Shown in pieces: positions 1 to 9,720 of a stretch of 64,000 nt of DNA. The translations under genes were made by a program, and so were the position numbers. The stretch is from Sporomusaceae bacterium FL31. GTDB taxonomy: Bacteria; Bacillota; Negativicutes; DSM-1736; Dendrosporobacteraceae. The stretch spans positions 675,066-739,065 of the forward strand of contig BIFV01000008.1 in the NCBI GenBank assembly GCA_003990955.1. The letters run 5' to 3'. Positions within the stretch are counted from its first letter, which is position 1, and each line of letters opens with the position of its first letter. A model generated the notes under the pieces. It worked only from the letters and a program-made list of their open reading frames with translations, did not search any database and was not told the origin of the DNA.

Positions 1-1629
1 TTGATCAAGCACTAAAATTTCATCCATGCTTTCCAACCCTGTAAGACTGTGAGAAATTAGCAAAGTGGTTCTGCCTTGCATGATTTTTTGCACAGCTTGC
101 ATAATCTGCTGTTCGGTTACTGCATCCAAACCCACGGTTGGCTCATCCAGCAACAAAATCGGAGCATTTTTAAGCAAAGCCCGGGCAATCGCGATGCGTT
201 GGCGCTGTCCGCCTGACAACGCCTGACCATTATGACCGACAGCTGTATCCAAGCCTTGTGGCAGGCAGCTGATAAACTCATCAAGCGCAGCATCTTGAAC
301 AGCTCTTGCAACTTCCTGCTCACTCGCCTTAGGACGAGCCATCAACAGGTTATCACGCACTGTTGCATTAAAAATATGGGTTTGCTGGGATACAACACTA
401 AACATCCGCCGGATAGCCTCAGGATCTAACTTCCGGTAATCTTGTCCCCCCATGAGGATAGCACCGCGCTCAAATTCCCAGAACCGTAATAACAAATTGA
501 CAATGGTACTCTTGCCTGCCCCACTGGGCCCAACAATAGCGATCCGTTTGCCGACCGGCAAGCTGAATGAGATATCCTGCAATACCGTTCCCCATGAATC
601 ATATTCAAAGGACAAATGTTGTACCGTCACCACTGCAGTAGATGGCAAAGCCAGGCTGGAACTGGATTTTAGCGGAGCAGGAGTTTCAACGATTTGAAAC
701 AACCGCCGCGCAGCTGCCAAACCCTCATGCCAATGATGCATGGCCATAGGCAGCGGCAGAACCGCTTCAAAGCTGCTTTGAATTCCCAGTGCAATAGCAG
801 CCAGATAAACACCTTCTAGCTGCCCGGAGCCCACTAGGGGAATGGCCAGCCATAAGGCCCCCCATAGCGTTCCGTTCATGATCAGATTCCCCATGGCATC
901 ACTGATGCTGTTGACTGTGGCAACACGCCCCTGAAAGCCCAGCACTTTGCCATTCAATTGGCGGATGGCCTCCAATTGCTGCTGTTTGCGGTCAAAAGCA
1001 GCCAATTCAGCCATCCCATTGACGGTATCCACAAGACAGGCTTTTAATTCCGTTCTGGCAGCTACCAGTTCATGACCGCAGTTTCTATTGATATGACGCA
1101 CTGCCATCGGCAAAAGTATTCCAACAAGAACGAAAGCACTGATCAACAGCACCACCAAGCCGTGAGAAAAACTTTTTAAAAATAGCAGCATTCCAATTAA
1201 AATCAAAAAAGCAACCAGCGGCGGAGCGATTACCCGCAGATAAAAATCCTTTAAGGTTTCAACATCCCCCACAATAGCGCTAAATAATTCCCCGCTTTGC
1301 CAAGACTGCAGCTGCGCTGGTGCCAGCGGTTCAAGGCGCTGATAAAACCATACTCTCATCTGGCTTAGAATTCGAAAGGTAGCATCATGAGAAACATAAC
1401 GTTCCAGATAGCGGAAGGCAGCTCTGGCAACACCAAAAAACCTGACTCCTACAATGGCAACTGACAGTTCAGCAATTGAGGGATGAAGCGCAGCAGTAGC
1501 AATGAGCAGCGCTGAAGTCACCATCAGACCAATATTCGCAGCAATCGTAATCCAGCCGAAACCAGCGGCCAGCAGCATGGTGGGCCAAACTGGCAGCATG
1601 ATTTGAATAAGTCTTAGAAACGTCTTCAT
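1..1629 (-). CDS. cydC: CydC, ABC exporter subunit for cytochrome bd assembly (3' part cut by window edge)
   Basis: Half of the heterodimeric CydDC ABC exporter, which moves thiols (glutathione/cysteine) across the membrane and is required for heme insertion into cytochrome bd. The frame is open from the ATG at 1629 to base 1 (543 codons); roughly 30 C-terminal residues lie outside the window. The N-terminal half is a multi-helix membrane domain; the ATPase domain shows Walker A GPSGAGKST (about residue 367), signature LSGGQRQRIAIARALL (about 471) and Walker B ILLLDEPTVGLD. The start codon overlaps the stop of the upstream partner as ATGA, so the two are translationally coupled. The family and the pairing with cydD are secure; transported substrate is known only from E. 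coli. Confidence 0.93.
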   Translation of the reverse strand, partial: MKTFLRLIQIMLPVWPTMLLAAGFGWITIAANIGLMVTSALLIATAALHPSIAELSVAIVGVRFFGVARAAFRYLERYVSHDATFRILSQMRVWFYQRLEPLAPAQLQSWQSGELFSAIVGDVETLKDFYLRVIAPPLVAFLILIGMLLFLKSFSHGLVVLLISAFVLVGILLPMAVRHINRNCGHELVAARTELKACLVDTVNGMAELAAFDRKQQQLEAIRQLNGKVLGFQGRVATVNSISDAMGNLIMNGTLWGALWLAIPLVGSGQLEGVYLAAIALGIQSSFEAVLPLPMAMHHWHEGLAAARRLFQIVETPAPLKSSSSLALPSTAVVTVQHLSFEYDSWGTVLQDISFSLPVGKRIAIVGPSGAGKSTIVNLLLRFWEFERGAILMGGQDYRKLDPEAIRRMFSVVSQQTHIFNATVRDNLLMARPKASEQEVARAVQDAALDEFISCLPQGLDTAVGHNGQALSGGQRQRIAIARALLKNAPILLLDEPTVGLDAVTEQQIMQAVQKIMQGRTTLLISHSLTGLESMDEILVLDQ

Positions 1630-3353
1630 GGTGCACCTCGAAACGCTGTCATAAGCTGATAATAGTGCCCTTGTTTTGCCAGCAGGTCCTCATGCCGGCC
1701 CCATTCGGCAGCTTTGCCCTGATGCATGACAACAATCCGGTCAGCTTCAACCACAGTAGTTAACCGATGAGCGATTATCAACACCGTACGCCTGGCCATA
1801 AGCCGTTCCAAAGCCAGCTGAATTTCATACTCATTTTTTGCGTCCAGCCCGGCAGTAGCCTCATCGAGAATAAGCATCGGAGCATCTTTTAAAAACGCCC
1901 TCGCAATCGCTAAGCGCCGCTTTTCACCGCCGCTTAACCCCTGACCGCCCTCTCCTACCATGGTCTGATAACCCTCAGGCAGCCTGATAATAAACTCGTG
2001 TGCCCCCGCTTCGCGTGCCGCTGCCTCCACAGCAGCCTGTGAAGCATGAGGCTGACCTAACCGGATGTTATCAGCTACTGTTCCATAAAACAAATGAGCC
2101 GACTGCGGTACAAAGGCAACATGCTCAAGCCAGGAAGAAAGCTGTAAATCAGCCAGTGATTGACCATTGATCAAAATTTCACCTGACTGCGGCTCAACAA
2201 AACCTAATAACAAATTGGCAACCGTGCTCTTACCGGCACCACTGGCACCAACCAGCGCAACATGTTCGCCAGGAGCAAGGGTCAAATCCAAGCCATTCAA
2301 GGCCGGACGTTCACCATTTTGATACCCGTAAGTGACCTGCTTAAAATGCACAGCAATGGCTTGCTGCCGGTCTAACTGGAGCGACCTGTTCGCATTTTCC
2401 CTGACAGGCTTAGCCAAGAGCTGATAAATCCGTTCAGCGGCCGCGGTTCCTGCCATGCCGGCATGGAAGTGGGTTCCTAGCTGACGCAGCGGCAGATAAA
2501 ACTCCGGAGCCAGCAATAGCAAAAAGAACGCCTGACTAAAACTCAGTTTAAAATAAAGCAGCCTAAGCCCCACAGTGACGGCTACTAAGGCCGTACTGAT
2601 TGTAGCCACAAGTTCCAGAGCCAGTGCAGAGATAAAAGCAACTTTTAATACACTGAGTGTAATATCACGAAATTCATCACTCATACGGGCAATCACCCGG
2701 GCTTGCTCGAGACTGCGTCCGAATATTTTCAGAGTAGTCAGCCCTTGCAGCACATCGAGAAAGTGGGTGCTTAAGCGGGATAATGTCTCCCACTGCCGTT
2801 TATTCAGCTTTTCAGCCATCTTTCCAATCAGAATCATAAACACAGGAATAAGCGGGGCGGTGATGAGCAGCAGCAGCGCCGTCATCATATCCAGCGGGGC
2901 AACAACTCCCAAAATCAATAATGGCACCACAGCGGCAATAAATAGCTGTGGTAAAAACCTGGCAAAATACGGTTCGATATTTTCGATCCCTTCCACCAAC
3001 AAATTGATCAGTTCACCCGCCTGCTCAGCACTCATATGCACAGGACCGAGTGCCAGCAGCTGCTTAGCCAGGCGTTCCCGGAGGCTGGTTTTAATGGTTA
3101 CAGCCAGCCGATGCGCGCAAGTCTCATTCAGCCAGATCAAGATTGACCTGAGCAGCATAATCCCTAACAACAAACTCAGCCAGTGCCAGACACTGTTCAA
3201 ATCCAAGCCGCCTAAAAAGACCCCATCAATGATTTTCGTCAGGGTATCAGCTTGTAATACCACCAGTATCCCACTGCCCAGACTCAGACCAACCAGCGTC
3301 ATAAACAGCCGCTTATAAGTTTTCATCTCCTGCATCAGACGCTTATCAATCAT
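1626..3353 (-). CDS. cydD: CydD, ABC exporter subunit for cytochrome bd assembly
   Basis: Partner of CydC: fused permease-ATPase, 575 residues, the usual length. Membrane segments fill about residues 15-310. The nucleotide-binding domain has Walker A GASGAGKST (about 369), signature LSGGEKRRLAIARAFL (about 473) and Walker B MLILDEATAGLD (about 493). An AAGGAG ribosome site lies ten bases before the ATG. It follows a small unknown gene by 24 bp and overlaps cydC by 4 bp. cydAB lies only a few genes upstream on the same strand, separated by a D-lactate dehydrogenase, which supports the cytochrome bd assignment over other lipid/drug ABC exporters with the same architecture. Confidence 0.92.
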   Translation of the reverse strand: MIDKRLMQEMKTYKRLFMTLVGLSLGSGILVVLQADTLTKIIDGVFLGGLDLNSVWHWLSLLLGIMLLRSILIWLNETCAHRLAVTIKTSLRERLAKQLLALGPVHMSAEQAGELINLLVEGIENIEPYFARFLPQLFIAAVVPLLILGVVAPLDMMTALLLLITAPLIPVFMILIGKMAEKLNKRQWETLSRLSTHFLDVLQGLTTLKIFGRSLEQARVIARMSDEFRDITLSVLKVAFISALALELVATISTALVAVTVGLRLLYFKLSFSQAFFLLLLAPEFYLPLRQLGTHFHAGMAGTAAAERIYQLLAKPVRENANRSLQLDRQQAIAVHFKQVTYGYQNGERPALNGLDLTLAPGEHVALVGASGAGKSTVANLLLGFVEPQSGEILINGQSLADLQLSSWLEHVAFVPQSAHLFYGTVADNIRLGQPHASQAAVEAAAREAGAHEFIIRLPEGYQTMVGEGGQGLSGGEKRRLAIARAFLKDAPMLILDEATAGLDAKNEYEIQLALERLMARRTVLIIAHRLTTVVEADRIVVMHQGKAAEWGRHEDLLAKQGHYYQLMTAFRGAP

Positions 3354-3377
3354 CCACGTAAATCTCCTTGGCCGTCT

Positions 3378-3713
3378 TTACCCTAAATGCTGTTCATACT
3401 CAATCCCAGCCGGGGTAACTTTGACTTGCTCTACATTTACACTTTCAGGCATTCCGGTCTCACTCAGCGTAATCACCGCACCCTCAATATAGCCTTTATC
3501 TTGCAGTTTTTTTACCGCGATCCGGTAAATGGTTTCATTAAGCTGGACAAGCTCTGCCGTAACTTTTGCCATATCCGGCTTCTCTTGCTGCTGCTCTTTA
3601 TAAAATTCCATCAGGACATAGTCATGTGGCCCAGTCATTTCGACTTTTTGAAAATGGTCACCGTCTTGCTGTTCATATTTTTTAGTCAGTTTGAGTAATA
3701 AATCAGAACGCAT
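3378..3713 (-). CDS. Small conserved-looking protein of unknown function
   Basis: 111 residues, not recognised with certainty. The ribosome site GGAAGG sits nine bases before the third ATG (MRSDLLLKL...), so that start is chosen over two earlier in-frame ATGs. The sequence is soluble, without Cys or membrane segments. It has a helical first half and a C-terminal part with beta-hairpin character ending KVTPAGIEYEQHLG, a pattern ('...LT..G..Y') common in winged-helix proteins such as the YjcQ type. That resemblance is only visual. It lies between the lactate dehydrogenase (about 90 bp upstream) and cydD (24 bp downstream), so it is probably co-transcribed with cydDC. Confidence 0.6.
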   Translation of the reverse strand: MRSDLLLKLTKKYEQQDGDHFQKVEMTGPHDYVLMEFYKEQQQEKPDMAKVTAELVQLNETIYRIAVKKLQDKGYIEGAVITLSETGMPESVNVEQVKVTPAGIEYEQHLG

Positions 3714-3759
3714 GATCATCATCCTTCCTGCAATTGTTTATCTATATTGTAATATATTT

Positions 3760-3782
3760 AGGGCCGGATTACTCCGGCCTTA
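3760..3782 (-). terminator. Possible terminator after the D-lactate dehydrogenase gene
   Basis: Seven-base-pair GC-rich stem (GGCCGGA / TCCGGCC, 3762-3768 and 3773-3779) with a 4-base loop, 22 bp past the stop codon. The following run (CTAAATATATT on the minus strand) is U-poor, so termination may be weak and cydDC could be partly read through. Confidence 0.45.
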
Positions 3783-3803
3783 GACAAACTTCTTAATAAA
3801 ATC

Positions 3804-6665
3804 TTATTTTTTTGATCGGGCACATTTATCGACAAGATAAGCAATGGATTGATAGCTGATTCCCGCCGTATTGGCAAGGCCAATTTCACAAGTCCGGCTG
3901 TTGGAATAGCCACAATGACAATCGTGCGGCAGTGCCTCTTTAAGATGTTCCAATGCCGATTCATTAAGTTCTGGCACCTCAAAGCCCTTGTCGCCGGCAA
4001 AACCGCAGCATCTGACTTTTTCTGGTACGACAACTTTAGTCGCACACGCCTGGGCAATGGCTTTGAACTTGTCAGCCAAACCCATTTTGGTTGCGCTGCA
4101 GGTCACATGGACAGCCACAGTTTCCGGAGATTTCACTAAATCCAGTTTATTCAGCAGCTCATCATGGATGAAGTCCACCGTATCATGGATCTTCAAGCGC
4201 TTATCCATCACCCGTTTCATCCGGTATACGCATGGGCTGGTATCACACAACACAGCAATCTCGCCATTGTTTGTAGCCGCTAACAGTGCCTTTTCCAATT
4301 CAGCACTCATGTTGTCGGCTGCTTCCAGATAGCCTTTGCTTTCGAAAGGCATGCCGCAGCACAATTTATCCATATCCTGCGGATAGATAACCGTATAACC
4401 GGCTTTATCCAATAAAGACAGCATGACTTCACTCACTTGCCGCTGATCAAGATCCTCTTTAGCCGGCCCCATGGTTCTGGTGACACAACTTGGGAAATAA
4501 ACCACCTTAAGCTGACTGTGCTGCGCCTTGCTTGTTGCATGTGGCGTTGCACCGCCACGTGGCAGCCATTTGTTCCATTTTGGAATCTTATTGCCGCTTA
4601 AACTCCGCGCTCCGGCAGCAATGCCGCCCATACCGCAGGTACCCAGCACCGAATGCGCCAAGTGGGCTCCAGCCATTCCAAGCTTAGCCAGCGTGGTAAC
4701 CCCGGCAAAATTCTCGGTCATAAATTTAGCAATTTTCTTAGCCTGCGGCGTAATCTTAGTAGAACGATCCTGCTTGGTAAAGGATCCGGTGTTAATGGAC
4801 AGCGGGCAGGTCGTTTCACATAAGCCATCAGTAGCACACGTTTCATCACCAAAATACTCATAATCTTCTTCAAACCGCTGCAGCCTTGCTGGATCGGCAC
4901 CAGTATTTCTTAATCTGGTCATTTCCCGTTGTACGGCAATGCGCTGACGTGGTGTACTGGTAAGATTCTTAGACGGACAATTGATTTCACAATAGCCGCA
5001 TTCAATACACCGGTCAACCACATCATGGGTTTTTGGCATAGGCTTTAAGTTCTCTAAGAACAAGTTATGGTTATCAGTAATAATAACATCAGGATTGATA
5101 AGATTGTCCGGGTCAAAAGCCTTCTTTAAACGCTCCATAAAGGTATAGGCTTTTTTGCCCCATTCCATTTCCACGAACGGTGCCATGTTACGGCCTGTTC
5201 CATGTTCGGCCTTCAGCGAGCCATCAAATCTGGCCACAACCATTTCGCAAACCTCTTCAATGAACAGCCGGTAACGTTCAATCTCAGCTTCGTTATTGAA
5301 AGCTTGTGTAAACACAAAATGAACATTGCCATCTAACGCATGACCGTAAATAATCCCGCTGCTATAACCGTTCTTATTCATACATTCGCGCAGGGCAAGC
5401 ACCGCTTCAGCCAGTTTATCCTTCGGAAACGCAACATCTTCAATGATAACCGAAGTCCCTATCTCCCGAATCCCACCGACTGCGGGGAAAACGCCGGCCC
5501 GAATTTTCCAGAGCTTCTCATACTCAGCTTTGACATCAGTAAATTCAATCGGGAAAACGGTTGGCAGATCAGCCAGCAGCGCTTTTACTTCCTCAATTTG
5601 CTTGAGCAGTGCCTCGCGTTCTTCAGTCCGGATTTCAACCAATAATGCCGTTGCCTCAGCATCCAGCGTTTTCAAATAAGCAGGCATACCCGGCTTATCT
5701 TCAACAGAGGTTAACGATACCCGGTCAATTAGCTCAGCCGCAGCTACTAAGGGACGGCTAAGGCGCATAACAGCCTGGCAGGCGCTGTTCATATCCGGGA
5801 AGATCATGAGTGCTGAAGCTTTATGTGCGTGATCGATGACTGTTTTATAGGTGATTTCAGCAATAAATCCGAGTGTGCCTTCAGACCCGATCATCAGATG
5901 GTTGATAATATCAAAGGGATCATAGTAATCAACAAATGCATTGAGGCTATACCCTGTTGTGTTTTTGATTTTAAATTTATGAGAAATCAGTTTCCGCAAT
6001 TCCTCATCGTCATTAATTTCGTTGCGTATGCCTTCAATTGCCGTCATAAGCGCCGGATGCTGGCTGGCCCACTCCTGCTTTGAAGTTTGGTCAGCAGTAT
6101 CTAACAAAGTACCATCTGAAAATACAATTTTCATACTGGCTACTGTTTTATAGCTATTGTCAGACGTACCACAGCACATCCCGCTGGCATTATTTGCAGC
6201 AATACCGCCAATCATCGCATGATTGATGGAAGCAGGATCAGGGCCGATCTTCCGGGCAAACTGCCGTAGGTAAGAATTGGCTTCAGCACCAATAATCCCT
6301 GGTTCCAAGGAAATGACTTCACCATCACCGCTGACATTGTAGTTGCTCCAGCCGCCTGCCAATACCAACAAGACCGAATCGGTAAGCGCTTGTCCGGATA
6401 AGCTTGTTCCGGCTGCCCGGAATGTCACGGCTATTTTCAGGTTATGAGCAACCTTCAAGATAGCGGAGACTTCTTCAACCGATCTAACCTTAACCACCAG
6501 TTTTGGATTGATCCGATATAGACTGGCATCCACACCATAAGCATACGTTCTGATAGGATCAGCAAAAAGTCTGGTTTGTGGAATAAATATTGCAATTTGA
6601 TTAAGAAACTCTTGATAGTTTGCTGGAAGATTGGTAATATCGCTTTGTCTTGACTTCATACCCAT
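3804..6665 (-). CDS. FAD / 4Fe-4S D-lactate dehydrogenase (Dld-II / GlcD-GlpC fusion type)
   Basis: Membrane-associated 2-hydroxyacid (most likely D-lactate) oxidation to pyruvate with electrons passed through Fe-S clusters to quinone. Order of domains: FAD-binding type 4 (about 40-270, with the pyrophosphate loop FRAAGTSLSGQ), FAD-linked oxidase C-terminal domain (about 290-530), two 4Fe-4S motifs (CIECGYCEINCP near 550; CATDGLCETTCP near 625), then two CCG domains (CCGMPFES and CCGFAGDKG). About 950 residues fits respiratory Dld-II of Shewanella. The longest frame starts at 6686, but AGGTGG nine bases before the ATG at 6665 makes that start better. It lies between cydAB and cydDC, suggesting lactate-to-bd oxidase electron flow. 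Glycolate or 2-hydroxyglutarate are alternative substrates. Confidence 0.85.
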   Translation of the reverse strand: MGMKSRQSDITNLPANYQEFLNQIAIFIPQTRLFADPIRTYAYGVDASLYRINPKLVVKVRSVEEVSAILKVAHNLKIAVTFRAAGTSLSGQALTDSVLLVLAGGWSNYNVSGDGEVISLEPGIIGAEANSYLRQFARKIGPDPASINHAMIGGIAANNASGMCCGTSDNSYKTVASMKIVFSDGTLLDTADQTSKQEWASQHPALMTAIEGIRNEINDDEELRKLISHKFKIKNTTGYSLNAFVDYYDPFDIINHLMIGSEGTLGFIAEITYKTVIDHAHKASALMIFPDMNSACQAVMRLSRPLVAAAELIDRVSLTSVEDKPGMPAYLKTLDAEATALLVEIRTEEREALLKQIEEVKALLADLPTVFPIEFTDVKAEYEKLWKIRAGVFPAVGGIREIGTSVIIEDVAFPKDKLAEAVLALRECMNKNGYSSGIIYGHALDGNVHFVFTQAFNNEAEIERYRLFIEEVCEMVVARFDGSLKAEHGTGRNMAPFVEMEWGKKAYTFMERLKKAFDPDNLINPDVIITDNHNLFLENLKPMPKTHDVVDRCIECGYCEINCPSKNLTSTPRQRIAVQREMTRLRNTGADPARLQRFEEDYEYFGDETCATDGLCETTCPLSINTGSFTKQDRSTKITPQAKKIAKFMTENFAGVTTLAKLGMAGAHLAHSVLGTCGMGGIAAGARSLSGNKIPKWNKWLPRGGATPHATSKAQHSQLKVVYFPSCVTRTMGPAKEDLDQRQVSEVMLSLLDKAGYTVIYPQDMDKLCCGMPFESKGYLEAADNMSAELEKALLAATNNGEIAVLCDTSPCVYRMKRVMDKRLKIHDTVDFIHDELLNKLDLVKSPETVAVHVTCSATKMGLADKFKAIAQACATKVVVPEKVRCCGFAGDKGFEVPELNESALEHLKEALPHDCHCGYSNSRTCEIGLANTAGISYQSIAYLVDKCARSKK

Positions 6666-6851
6666 ACAATCCACCCACCTTTTCATAATTTACCAATTTA
6701 TAACATAATTCGACTAAATTTTAAAAATTCCTACTATTTAATTGTTACTATTTTCTTATTATGAGTTTTATTTAAAGGTTGATTATTCTTAGTCTAACTT
6801 TTTTGCCAGCCAAAATCTGTGATTTAGCGCACACTTACTGCTCTATTGGGA

Positions 6852-6886
6852 GAAAAAAGCGGTTTACCCGAAGATAAACCGCTTTG
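6852..6886 (-). terminator. Intrinsic terminator of the cydAB operon
   Basis: On the minus strand an 11-bp stem AAAGCGGTTTA / TAAACCGCTTT (6875-6885 and 6856-6866) with an 8-base loop is followed by a T run, starting 7 bp after the cydB stop. Textbook rho-independent terminator; it separates cydAB from the lactate dehydrogenase gene. Confidence 0.88.
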
Positions 6887-6892
6887 CTAAAG

Positions 6893-7897
6893 CTAATACT
6901 CCAAATCTCTCGCGGTAACCCGCTTGCGGAACACCCAATAAGTCCAAATCTGATAAGCAAGCACAATGGGAACCAGCGTAAGCGCTGCAAAGGTCATAAT
7001 CTTCAGCGTATACGGAGTCGATGATGCATTATAGACAGTCAAGCTCCAAGCTGAGTTCAGGCTGGAAACCATGATGCGCGGGAATAAGCCGGCAAAAAAT
7101 CCAGCCGTAGTTAAGACAATGGCCAAGCTGCTCATTGCAAAGCCCCAGCCATATTTTTTCAACCAGGTAAATGCATAGCCAGCCACAAAAGCTGCTACAG
7201 CACCCCAGAGTGCTGTCCCGCCCAGAACGCTTGAAAATAAATCGGTATTTGTATAAGTTAAGCCGACACAAGCCAGGAATACCACAGCGGCTAGAGCTCC
7301 GCCTTTTAACGCAACACTTCTGACCCGTTCAATCATTTCGCCTTCGACTTTTAGGGTTAAATATAAAGCTCCATGGAATAAAAACACCAGCAGAAATGCC
7401 AGTCCGCCTACCAGCGTATAAGGACTGAGCAAATCAAAGAAGGTACCCACATAAATCATCTTCTCGTTGATCGGCACACCTTTAATCAAATTGGTTACAG
7501 CCACGCCCCATAACAAAGCAGGAATAACACTGCCAATAAAAATCATCCAGTCCCAGGTGCCGCGCCAAACCGGACTCTCATCCTTACTGCGGAACTCAAA
7601 CGCTACGCCGCGCACAATTAAGGCCATCAGCATTAAGAACAGCGCCATATAAAATCCGCTGAACATGGTGGCATAGACATGGGGGAAGGCAGCAAACATG
7701 GCTCCGCCAGCCGTAATCATCCATACTTCATTGCCATCCCAGACCGGACCAATAGTATTAATAATCACCCGGCGTTCGACATCATTGCGGCCTAGAAACG
7801 GCAGCAGCATCCCAACACCATAATCAAACCCTTCCAGGAAAAAGAACCCGGTGAATAGTACTCCGACAAGAATAAACCATAAAACATTTAGTTCCAT
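6893..7897 (-). CDS. cydB: Cytochrome bd ubiquinol oxidase subunit II
   Basis: Membrane subunit of the bd-type terminal oxidase, which reduces O2 to water with electrons from quinol and in strict anaerobes mostly serves oxygen removal. 334 residues with eight or nine hydrophobic helices; the N-terminal FLEGFDYGVGMLLP and the GPVWDGNEVW motif are characteristic of CydB. It overlaps the end of cydA by 10 bp. Terminated by the hairpin at 6852-6886. Confidence 0.97.
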   Translation of the reverse strand: MELNVLWFILVGVLFTGFFFLEGFDYGVGMLLPFLGRNDVERRVIINTIGPVWDGNEVWMITAGGAMFAAFPHVYATMFSGFYMALFLMLMALIVRGVAFEFRSKDESPVWRGTWDWMIFIGSVIPALLWGVAVTNLIKGVPINEKMIYVGTFFDLLSPYTLVGGLAFLLVFLFHGALYLTLKVEGEMIERVRSVALKGGALAAVVFLACVGLTYTNTDLFSSVLGGTALWGAVAAFVAGYAFTWLKKYGWGFAMSSLAIVLTTAGFFAGLFPRIMVSSLNSAWSLTVYNASSTPYTLKIMTFAALTLVPIVLAYQIWTYWVFRKRVTARDLEY

Positions 7898-9273
7898 AAT
7901 GTCGCCCCCTTCACTGGTGCTGCAGGAATATTGGGCTTGCTGTCCACAGGACCTTGTTTAATAAATTTAATAGCCAAAAATACGGCCGCTACTGCTAAAA
8001 CACCATAAAGTAAGGTAAAGCCGATTAAGGATATCCAAATTTCAGTAGCCGTGACATTCGGTGATGCTGCTTGCGCAACCTTTTGCAAGCCAATAACCAT
8101 CCAAGGCTGGCGGCCTGCTTCAGTCACAAACCAACCGGCCGAATTGGCAATATACGGCAATGGCAGCATCAACAGCATGGCTTTAAGGGCAATAGGATAG
8201 TCTTCTAACTTACCTTTGAACCACAATAACCCGCATAATAGCGTTACTCCTGCCATGATCATCCCCGCAATCACCATGACCCGGAAACTCCAGAACAAGG
8301 CAGTAACATCAGGAATATAGTTGCCAGGACCATACTTGGCAGCTGCAGCAGCTTGCAGTTCTTTAATCCCTTTTACTTCACCTTTAAATGAATCATGAGC
8401 TAAAAAGGTTAACGCTCCCGGAACCCCGATTTCAAAACTATTGGTTTGGTTCTTCTCATCAATGACGGCTGCCAGTGCAAATGGAGCCGGATCAGCCGAT
8501 TCCCATAACGCCTCAGTCGCAGCCAGCTTCATAGGCTGAGCCTTGGCAACATATTGGGTTTGCAAATGGCCGCTGCCCATCACGGCCAGAACACCGACAA
8601 TAGACCAAATCAGACCAAATTTAAAGGAGGTCCGGAACACTTCCAAGTGAGTGCCTTTCAGCAAATGATAAGCACTAATCGCTAGTACAAAGATACCGGC
8701 TGTAACGACACCTGACAGTACGGTATGCGGAAATTGATAAGCAACATAAGGATTGGTAATAAGTGCAATAAAATCAGTCATCTCTGCCCGGCCATTATTA
8801 ATGGCATAGCCGACAGGGTGCTGCATAAAGGAATTGGCTGCCAGAATCCAAAACGCCGACAGATTGCTGGCAAATGCCACAATCCAAATACAGGCTGCGT
8901 GGAGTCCTTTCGAAAGCCGATCCCAACCAAAAATCCAGATTCCCATAAAGGTTGATTCCAAGAAGAAAGCGGTTAAGGCTTCCATGGCTAATGGAGCGCC
9001 AAATATATCACCCATAAACCGTGAATACTCCGACCAGTTCATGCCAAAGTGAAACTCCTGCACAATACCGGTTACAACACCCATCGCAAAATTAAGTAAA
9101 AATAACTTGCCCCAAAACTTCGTCATCTTTTTATATAATTCATTATTGGTACGAACATACATGGTTTCCATAATAGCAACCATTATGGATAGTCCCAGTG
9201 TCAGCGGAATAAACAGAAAGTGATATACAGAGGTAATACCAAACTGCCAACGCGCTAATAGTACTTCATCCAT
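7888..9273 (-). CDS. cydA: Cytochrome bd ubiquinol oxidase subunit I
   Basis: Heme-bearing subunit I of cytochrome bd. 461 residues from the ATG at 9273; an in-frame extension to 9318 exists but would overlap the upstream regulator, whereas GGAGAGGTGG nine bases before 9273 is an excellent ribosome site. The N-terminal ARWQFGITSVYHFLFIPLT contains the conserved axial His, and the quinol-oxidation signature EAGRQPW is present. Shorter than E. coli CydA (about 520), consistent with the short Q-loop class found in Firmicutes. Separated by 1 bp from the Rrf2 regulator gene and overlapping cydB, so all three form one transcript. Confidence 0.97.
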   Translation of the reverse strand: MDEVLLARWQFGITSVYHFLFIPLTLGLSIMVAIMETMYVRTNNELYKKMTKFWGKLFLLNFAMGVVTGIVQEFHFGMNWSEYSRFMGDIFGAPLAMEALTAFFLESTFMGIWIFGWDRLSKGLHAACIWIVAFASNLSAFWILAANSFMQHPVGYAINNGRAEMTDFIALITNPYVAYQFPHTVLSGVVTAGIFVLAISAYHLLKGTHLEVFRTSFKFGLIWSIVGVLAVMGSGHLQTQYVAKAQPMKLAATEALWESADPAPFALAAVIDEKNQTNSFEIGVPGALTFLAHDSFKGEVKGIKELQAAAAAKYGPGNYIPDVTALFWSFRVMVIAGMIMAGVTLLCGLLWFKGKLEDYPIALKAMLLMLPLPYIANSAGWFVTEAGRQPWMVIGLQKVAQAASPNVTATEIWISLIGFTLLYGVLAVAAVFLAIKFIKQGPVDSKPNIPAAPVKGATLWN

Positions 9274-9274
9274 A

Positions 9275-9700
9275 TCATTTCTCCACCTCTCCTTCTTTTC
9301 TATTGGCAAGATCCTCAAAGTTGACCTGACTGAGTGACAGCAAAAACTGATCCTGAATTTTCCCTAAAGCATTGTGAACTGTACAGACATCAGAACAACA
9401 ACGGCTGCAGCTATTCTGCTCTGCTAAGCAGCGATTGAGGCAAATAGGTCCTTCCATGGCAACAATAACATCCAGTAACGTAATGGCACCAGCCGGACGA
9501 AGCAGCTCAAAGCCCCCCTCGGAACCTCGATGCGACCTGACCAGACCAGCCTGAGCCAATGAACGCATAATCTTTTGTAAATACTGAGGCGGTATGTTCT
9601 GCTGTTCAGCGATAATCTGGCCGCTCACAATATTACCCGGTACGCAGGCCAAATAGAGCACTACCCTGAACGCATAGTCTGTTGCCTGATTCAGTTGCAC
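9275..9700 (-). CDS. Rrf2-family Fe-S transcriptional regulator, probable regulator of cydAB
   Basis: 141 residues. The N-terminal winged helix (1-65) has the family pattern (TDYAFRVVLYLA; QYLQKIMRSLAQAGLVRSHRG). The C-terminal half carries a dense Cys set at positions 87, 91, 98, 101, 102 and 106, consistent with an Fe-S cluster that senses O2, NO or redox state, as in IscR/NsrR/RsrR. Start is GTG, six bases after GGGGG. It is the first gene of the cyd transcript, so autoregulation together with cydAB is likely. The exact sensed signal cannot be read from sequence. Confidence 0.88.
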   Translation of the reverse strand: MQLNQATDYAFRVVLYLACVPGNIVSGQIIAEQQNIPPQYLQKIMRSLAQAGLVRSHRGSEGGFELLRPAGAITLLDVIVAMEGPICLNRCLAEQNSCSRCCSDVCTVHNALGKIQDQFLLSLSQVNFEDLANRKEGEVEK

Positions 9701-9720
9701 ACTGCACCCCCTCTCAATCT

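Noticed and set aside
2575..3318. 247-codon plus-strand ORF
   Set aside because: Antisense shadow of cydD; Ser-rich composition with no ribosome site.
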